From Cheilinus undulatus (lineage: Eukaryota; Chordata; Actinopteri; Labriformes; Labridae), in the NCBI RefSeq assembly GCF_018320785.1, contig NC_054867.1:24059855-24123854 (forward strand): a stretch of DNA of 64,000 nt, given 5' to 3'. The notes beneath the pieces are model-generated. The model was not told the DNA's origin. It was given only the letters and a program-made list of their open reading frames with translations, and did not search any database. Position 1 is the stretch's first letter. Every line of letters starts with the position of its first letter. This document shows, one piece after another, positions 56,689-64,000 of this stretch. Made by a program: the position numbers and the translations under genes.

Positions 56689-58616
56689 CTGCACAAAGAG
56701 AGAACAATGAAAGAGAAAGGTTTTTAATTAAAGGTAGCATAATGTTGTGTCAGCAAGGCACAAAACTCATGGTTACAGTGGTGGACAATTTGAGAACATC
56801 TGTAATAAGTTAAACAAGACATCCTGTAATTTTTTCATCTTTGTTTATTGTTCACATGGTGAGTATGTTCCATCAAAGTTAATGTATAAAAACAGGGCCC
56901 TGCTACAGGTTGGACCTACCTCTCCAGGTAAGAGATGAGAAGCAGAGGGTTATAAAGGCTGTTTGGTCTCAGAAATATGTTCTTCAATACACCCCTGCCC
57001 CTTCGATTTCCATGAGCAGAGGTCATAATAGCTGTCCAACAATAAAGTACCAATTCAACATTCAGTTCTACTACTATATTACAAAGGCTATAGGTTCAGG
57101 GTGTGGGTTTTTATTACCACCTTATCACAGTATTTGTGATATTTTACATATATTTTCATTGCTATTTGTCAATTAGCAAAAGTTACTTTCAGTCATTGGT
57201 CTGTTAAGAGAAAATACAGCACAAACGACAGCACTGTAAAAAAAAAAACACTGCATTAAAATATGTCTTTTGCTGCTCAAACATCAAATCTGATACTTTT
57301 TATCCATTATTTCCTACTAGTTAAGGCAAACCTACATTTCTGTGCTGCAAACAAACAGTGACATTAAGTTACAAAGTGTACTAGTTTTAATGCTGGATTT
57401 ATGGCAATGGCAATTCATCTAATTGTTTTTTGGTATTATGCATGTCAACCTTACAGAGGAATGAATCCTCTGGGAACCATGAATGCTTGTATAGCTTCTT
57501 ATAGCAAGCCATTAACAGATCATTTGATTTGAAGCTTATAAACTAGAGAACCTACAAGGACATGCTGCTGTAGCAGATAATATGACAGAACATCAATGCC
57601 AATATTGAATTTTCTGACATCCTTGAGATTTTAAGGCAGTCCAGACTCTGCTTCTTCTTTTTAAATTTTCCTTAAGCTGATCACATAGCGCTCACTCTGA
57701 AAACTTAACCTGTTCATTTAATTATCCTTGTACATCTTTTTCCTCCAAGCTGAAACATTACTTCCTCATTTTATCCTCTTCAAGCCTCCATCTTCTCCCA
57801 CCACACCCCTACCTTTCTCCTCCACCTGGAAGTCCTCGGGCAGCAGCTTGTCCTGTCGGCTGCCCAAGCTGAAGGCCAGGAAGGAGAGAATGAGCGAGTC
57901 CATGATGCTGATGATGGCCAAGATGTAGGCCCAGCGCACCGTACAGTTACCCAGCGTGTATTTGTCAGTCCGCTGGCCACACATGCGCTTCACCTCATCG
58001 GAGTCCCAGCCATCAGGGTAGATCATACATCCGATCACCATGCATGTACCTGACAGTGATAAAGACACACAATGAGGAATTCTGCTAAACATTCATTTAA
58101 ATATGCTAACTTTAAACAATTTAAATCTAGGAATTCTTTGTAAACAGATATTTATTTAAGCTGATTTGAATGAGAGCATCTAGCTGCTGTTGGAATGTGA
58201 ACATGTCAAAATCCACTGCTGAAAAAAGAAGAGAAGTAAACATTTAACAAAGAAATTTAACATGTACACTTTAGGTACACACAAACAAACACAAACAGGT
58301 GAGCTGCCAAGCACTTTTATAGCATCTTAACTCCAGATAGATGAGTTTGTACATCTATTATTGACTCTAAAAGACTGCTACGTCAGCATGCAGAGCCACG
58401 CAGACTATCAAGTGACCAGAAGAAACATTAGCCTACTTCACTTTCACTTCTTGAGCCTTTAACACATTTATACCTTTAAAAAGCTCTCTCTGTCTCAGCC
58501 TAACAGCTGTTATCTAAATGAAGTAAAATGTACAATTCCCTCTCAAATGAAGTGGTTTGTCTGGACACCACTGATGAAGTAGTGATAATAACGTTTTTAG
58601 TGGCACATAGAAGTAT

Positions 58617-58674
<58 letters not shown>

Positions 58675-60788
58675 CTTCATTAATCCAGAGGGAAATTAAA
58701 GATAAACTACTAAAAACTCATGCTATAAACTGCTATACTATACTAGCATTACACTATACTTTTACAGTATACTATTCTATAGACATACTATCAGCTATAA
58801 ACTCATGCAAAAGCACTCTGAAAATATGATTCTGTTTTTGGTACATGAAGCAGCTTGTGAACAGATGTAGCTGCAATTGAAAGGACGAGTCTGTAATGAG
58901 ACAAATAATGAGATTAACCTGAAGGTGTGCTGTTACACTTTCTCCTCTCCTTTTTCATGATCTGCACACCTGCTATGCCGCAGGTTTTGTGTCTATGTGC
59001 TCGAAAGAATGCTAGACTTTTCTGTCTGTTTTACATACACCTTTATACCTCTTGCCATGCAAGTTTTGTAGATTGGCAAAAAAACTAATATTTCACTGTA
59101 TATTTCTTTCAATTCTGATAAGGCTTATAACTTTGCCATACATAACAAGATGAAAACACTATCATGCTGAACTCTGAAACATTTATGTGAATTTAGGCAT
59201 TAAAGAGTTCAAATCAGGCAACATGGCTAAATTCAAGAGTAAGGAGGGTGGAAGATTCGCCCCACAAGACTAACTGCTCACAATCATGTTCTGGCTATGT
59301 AGGTTAGATGGGTGTGCAGTAATATAAGACAGAGCCCAGCCACACAGATGCAACCCAAGAAGAATTCAGTTGATACAATTTAGTGTTCATAAACAAAGGG
59401 ACCCTGCGACCCCCAAATGGTTAAGTGGTATAGAAAATGGATGGATGGATGGATGGAAACAAAGGGAGTTGACATACAAAATGCCATTTTGGTAAATGTC
59501 ATATGTTCCAGCTTTGATGAAGTCAACTATGAACAAAATGCAAACTGTTGCATATCAAAGCTCATAGCCTATTTCAAATCTACATTTAGTGGTCGTTATA
59601 TGTGATGATATCATGCCAGGACCAGTTATTATGTTAAAGGTTGTCCAACCTTCTGTCAGGGCCATTCTTGTGAGCATATCTTTCGGAATGTGATTTTTGT
59701 ATGACTATGCACGAATATCCACTCTGACTCAAGGATGAACTGTTTAAAGTTTGAAGGTCATGGCGTTAACTGATCTCCACTGATTGGCTGAGAAAATCAT
59801 ACTGGTTCTACTGTGAGAGTTGGGGGGAAGCCCTGAAAGAAGTTGACTGAAGTGACCATAAAATGGTTCCTTGCCAGTTAAAGGGTTATGAAATTTTCTT
59901 CAACTTATGCTTAAAATGTCCTTTCTGATTCAAGGATAAAGCGATTCCATTTTGGAGGTCATGGTCATTAGGCATCATTTCCATCCCATGCTTCTGAATT
60001 AGATCTCTCAAAAATGCTTTGAGGGATTGTTTTTTTTGTAAAATATTGACATAAACTTACACAAATGATATGATTTTGGAGGTCAAAGGTCACTGCAACC
60101 TTGCCCTATGTCATAGCCTCTTATTTATGCATGTGAGGTATACACGTGAGATTTTAATCTGTTTCTGATAATTCTCGAGTCCAGACGAACTCAAAAATAC
60201 AGAGGCATACCATTTTACTACTAATTAAATAATCAGTCAAGAATAGTCTATATTTTGCAGGTTATGGTGTTAATGAATAATGTAAATAAAAAATAATAAA
60301 CATATACATATTTCCAAAACGCATCCCCCTAAATCGTTTCTACAAGTTTCTACAGCTACAGACTTTGGTGCCACTCAGAGCTCACAGGAGGCCAGCTGCA
60401 TCCAGGCGCAGATCTTGTAGACGCTGCCTGCGTTGCAGAAGAAGAAAAGGCTGAAGCAGACGATGCTGCCCACCACCAGCAGCATGGAGATCCCCACAAA
60501 GAACATGGCCGTCTTAAAAGCTCCGGATGGGATGGAACCGAAGTCCAGCGCGCTGCCTTTGCACGTGAGCTCCGAGGTGAGCGCATTCCCGATGCAATAA
60601 TGGAAGAGGCCGAAGTACCCAGCCTGCGGGGTGTTCACGCTGTCCCCAATCCAGTACGGCTGGATGAAGACCACCACGGTGATGACGGCGAAGGTGATGG
60701 TGAACACCTGCCACAGCACACCCACAGCCCTGGCGTTACGTACGTAGTTGGTGTGGTAGATTTTGGCAGCCTCCTGAGCAGGAAGCAT
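56678..60788 (-). CDS. lhfpl5: LHFPL5 (TMHS), tetraspan of the hair-cell mechanotransduction complex
   Basis: Four-pass membrane protein that in vertebrates joins PCDH15 of the tip link to the TMC channel; loss causes deafness and balance defects. Three coding exons on the minus strand: 60788-60386, 58049-57813, 56688-56678. They total 651 nt, 216 residues (human 219). Starts [18 protein letters not shown] after CCCACC, three residues inside the human start MVKLLPAQEA. Seen: TM1 around [18 protein letters not shown]; extracellular [20 protein letters not shown] with the family W and C residues; TM2 [47 protein letters not shown]4 [27 protein letters not shown] and [13 protein letters not shown] point to LHFPL5 rather than LHFPL3/4. 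The terminal exon is inferred. Confidence 0.94.
58619..58674. repeat. (GATA)n microsatellite with LINE-like tail
   Basis: About 14 GATA/TAGA units followed by TACTTCATTAATCCAGAGGG. The CTTTATTAATCCC-AGGGGAAATT tail after GATA repeats is a common 3' end of fish retroelements. Related tails without the microsatellite are at about 51884-51915 and 52310-52340. In lhfpl5 intron 1. Confidence 0.85.
59430..59457. repeat. (GGAT)n microsatellite, probable LINE or SINE tail
   Basis: GTATAGAAAATGGATGGATG and further GGAT units; the AGAAAATGGATGGATGG ending is typical of fish retroelement tails. In lhfpl5 intron 1. Confidence 0.6.
59640..60125. repeat. Degenerate internal repeat (GGAGGTCATGG units)
   Basis: Several diverged units with TTCAAGGATRAA, TTTGAAGGTCATGG, TTTGGAGGTCATGGTCATTA and TTTGGAGGTCAAAGGTCACT at about 80-180 bp steps. 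This kind of sequence is common in fish introns. Part of lhfpl5 intron 1 (58050-60385). Confidence 0.5.
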
Positions 60789-63700
60789 GGTGGGAGAAAG
60801 GGTTTGTTAAAGTTGCCTTTAAGTGAGTAAAAACGATGAAAATGTTCAAATGTCTTTCCAGCCAGAAGGTAATACTTTAAAATTTAAAAATTGGTAAAGA
60901 GCACTCGAACAAAGCCCTAAACCCTCCGCACATTGCGCTGAAGCAAACGTGAAAAGTAGTTCCTCACTTGCTAACTCAACATGACAAACATCTCCACAGC
61001 AGCCTTTGTAAGGGTTACCTGCTGGCTTCTGTCGCTGGTTGTTTCTGCCCTCTGGATCAGCAGGCGGTGTTTCCTCTCCAGGGGACACTGCAGTCTCCAC
61101 TTCATGAATAACTAATGGTCAAAAGATCCAAAACAATGCTAGATCTCCAGGTGGCTGGCCAGGCTCTTCAACTTTCACTTTTCAAGTCGGAGGGTTTCAG
61201 CTTGTTCCTTTGTTTTATTTTAGCATGTTTTATTCTTTTCTGGTTTTGTAAAAAGTCTTTCTGCAGGAGCAATGCCAGATATTCAGGTTTTGATTTTTAC
61301 TTTAAGAATATATTGCATGAAATGATGGGTTAATAACTTAAAATCAGACTAAAAGGATTGAAAAAAGTTTCTTCCAGCAAGGCTCCCTCTGCCAAGATGT
61401 CCCACCTTCATAAGATTTAGTCTGAAATATGCTTTCAAACTCCAGCTTGCTCTTGTTTTCTGCCACAGAGACTCCTGCCTCTTCAGATCCAGTCACTCCC
61501 TCCTGCCTGCAGTATCCCTTTCACCGATTCATCTTTTGGACTTCCTTGCCAACCTGTTCCCAGTATCCTTAATCAGTCCTTCACCAGAAGTCTGCCTGGT
61601 TTTCACTTTGCCTGTGTTAAACTTGGTAATCAGAATCCACAGTCCTCACACTATTTAAACATGCATTTCTAATGCAGCTAAACCAAGATCAAGCTCGTTA
61701 GGTTTGAGTGATGCCCTGCGCATGATTTTAGAGCTATCTCTTTTTTTTTTTAAGATCAAAATCAACTTGGGTGAAGTTAGTTAGATATAATGGTTAGTTT
61801 TGGGGACTGGCCCAAATTTTTTTGTCAAGATTCACACTGCAGGGCTGTTAGATCAATTACTGTTCTGCTTTCATAATCACCGAAATATCTCTCAAGTGCC
61901 TACTTTACAAATTTTGCAACATAGTTCATAAAAAGCCAATCCCAAAATGCCATAATGGATGGTACAGGTATATGCAATGAATAAATCATGCATGTAAAGT
62001 TTCTGTTTACAGTCAAACTGATCAGAAAGTGTAGCTTCAGACCAAACCTGACCTTTACTCAGGCACAAACAAATCAGATCAGCCCTTAAAGTTAATAGAT
62101 ATAATGGTTTCCCATTTATTGTGTTAATTATCAATATCAACTCTATAAAATTTTTAGCTTATCAGAAATAGCCTTTATCAGAAATGCAGTCTTCAAAGGC
62201 GAAGGGCTCATCCACATCCAGACAGCCATTGTCTTCTGCATGTCTGATGGAACAGAAGAGCCTCACTTGGTGTCACCTTTATAGCCATCTCTGCAGATGT
62301 TGCATGGCTCCTGGTCATGCCTTGTTACTCCTGATTTGCCTTCATAAACTGGAAGTGTTGCTCTCCGGATATTCTCTGGAGGCTGTTCAGGGGTCACTCT
62401 CAGAGGTAATGTAACAAGTATTTTAAATCAGAATGTTACTGAATGGCATTGTACAGCAGATGGGAGGAGGTCTTGAGTTAGGGCCTGGAATATGAGAGGT
62501 TGGAGGTGCAGGGAACAGTGTGTCTTCCAGTGGTTTTTGTGTGGTCTGCTAGAAGAATTGCTGTTGTTTCATTTGGAGCTAATTACCTTGATTTCACTTG
62601 GGCTCAATTGTATGAAAAGATACAGATGCCTTAAAGCAAGCCTGAGTATTTGATGTGGTTGTGGATTTTGCTGAGGTCTTGAAGAACAGTGGCATGTCTT
62701 CTGCCTCCATTTTTTCCTCATGATTTCCTATTTCCTATCTGCTGTCTGGGATGTAACAAAATTGTTTTTAATGAATTTTAGAAAGCCACATTTTTAAGAG
62801 TCTTCCTTTTATCCCTCTTTTTATCCTCATAATGGTGGATCCATATCAACTTGCAGCATTCAGGCTTTAAAAGCAGATATCTCCTTTTTTCCCCCAGCCT
62901 TCTCAAAACTTGAAGATCCAACCTCAGTCACCACCCTGGTGGAGAGGAAGTAGTATTACAGCCCAGATTCATCACAAATCCACATAATGTATGTGGCACT
63001 GTGTCCTCTAACTCCAGGGTTTAAATTAGATTCTGCAACTTAAATAAGTCTTTTATGACTATTCACTTGAATCTTGCTGTTGTTGCTACCAAGAGGCCTT
63101 CAGGTGCCTTATCCCTTGATGTGAGTTCATCTCCATGAATCCTTAGAGCCAGGCATGGCCTCCTCACTTTGTGGCATGTGTTTACACGGTTTTACATAAA
63201 CTTTTGCTGCATCTTGTCCCAGATTTTGTGTTAAATTTTGAACTGAAATTTCCATGATTTAGGCTTGGCTGTTTAATTTTCAGTATCTGTGTCCACTCCA
63301 GTGTCATCAGTTATGCCATTGCTGCCTTATGCTGCTCTGCTTCATCTTGAAGTTCATTTTAAATGAGGAAATCCTCTGACCCATGCACGGTGTCACGTCT
63401 ACAGCCAAAGCAGCATGTATTTTTGAGAGCTGGAACCTGATACCTTCTTGATGTTAATGCTTATGATTTGTGGGTATTGCTGATGAACTGAGTCCTTTAC
63501 TACATTTTGTCAATATTAATTTCAATTATTTTAGCTTTTACTGTAGTTATTGTGGTGGTCCAGATTTTCATTAATTTTTGCAGCCCCTTGTATGTCTTTT
63601 ATGTCACTTAACAGTCTCAAACTAGACAGACAGAACTACATATGCATTGTAGACGTGAAGGGGGGATTGGATTCTTCAGCTTTTTGCCTTTTTCCTGTGA

Positions 63701-64000
63701 TGTCCCATGCTGCCATGTTGTCTTAAAAAATAGTGGCTCATCCTGGAAACAGAGAAAGACATTAATAAAGTATCAGTAAAAACATTTCACTAGACCAACA
63801 TCCAAATATAAACTCCCTTAAATTCAAGTCATACATTTTATATACAACAACAAATACATATGTATTTTGATTTTTTTTTTTTTTTTTTGCAGAAGCCTAG
63901 CAGGTTTGATTGGTGAATCTTTCCTGATGTTTGAAAGAACAGAAAGCATGTTACTGCAGCCACAGCAATTAGGGGCAGGCAATTACTTTCAGTAGCCATA
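60789..64000. other. Region upstream of lhfpl5, no gene recognised
   Basis: May contain the lhfpl5 promoter and non-coding 5' exons, but none can be placed. The first 80 bp before the ATG (TTAAAGGCAACTTTAAC on the minus strand) show no TATA or GC box. From about 61.9 to 63.7 kb the sequence has the low-grade look of an old transposon on the minus strand, without recognisable ends or frames. Confidence 0.4.

Noticed and set aside
60846..61100. Minus-strand frame upstream of lhfpl5 with a GTAACC donor-like site
   Set aside because: Begins with GTG rather than ATG, and LHFPL5 is already complete from the start at 60788; it could at most be non-coding leader.

Overview
The window is nuclear DNA of a ray-finned fish, most likely a teleost of percomorph type. 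Three multi-exon, GT-AG-spliced vertebrate genes sit in long introns and spacers filled with fish-type transposons: Tc1-like elements, hAT-type MITEs, a tRNA-derived SINE and LINE pieces. There are no bacterial features, operons or CRISPR arrays.

Layout. (1) 74-10866, plus strand: the 3' ten-exon part of mapk14 (p38-alpha MAP kinase); the first two exons lie off the left edge. The gene keeps two tandem 80-nt versions of exon 9, the vertebrate CSBP2/CSBP1 mutually exclusive pair. A 3' UTR of about 2 kb follows. (2) 13-18.7 kb: a repeat-rich spacer with a TTAA-flanked MITE carrying a tRNA-like insert, a three-unit tandem array of exon-like cassettes, a LINE reverse-transcriptase fragment and a hAT MITE. 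(3) 18808-54166, plus strand: a complete srpk1 (SR-protein kinase 1). Sixteen coding exons add up exactly to a 663-residue protein. The 18-kb intron 2 holds two further candidate first exons (24648-24718 and 31205-31227), both ending in the phase exon 3 needs, plus many transposons. (4) 56678-60788, minus strand: lhfpl5, a tetraspan protein of the hair-cell mechanotransduction complex, in three coding exons (216 residues), tail-to-tail with srpk1. (5) 60.8-64 kb: no gene recognised.

The three genes are functionally unrelated: stress-kinase signalling, splicing-factor phosphorylation and hair-cell mechanotransduction. Their proximity is conserved vertebrate synteny; as I recall it, human 6p21 carries LHFPL5, SRPK1, SLC26A8 and MAPK14. 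Here slc26a8 is missing between mapk14 and srpk1, and mapk14 points the other way relative to srpk1 than in human.

No wholly new system stands out. The items most worth checking are the multiple first exons of srpk1, the exon-like tandem cassettes at 15.6-16.2 kb, and several precisely delimited transposon insertions, some with intact 8-bp target duplications.
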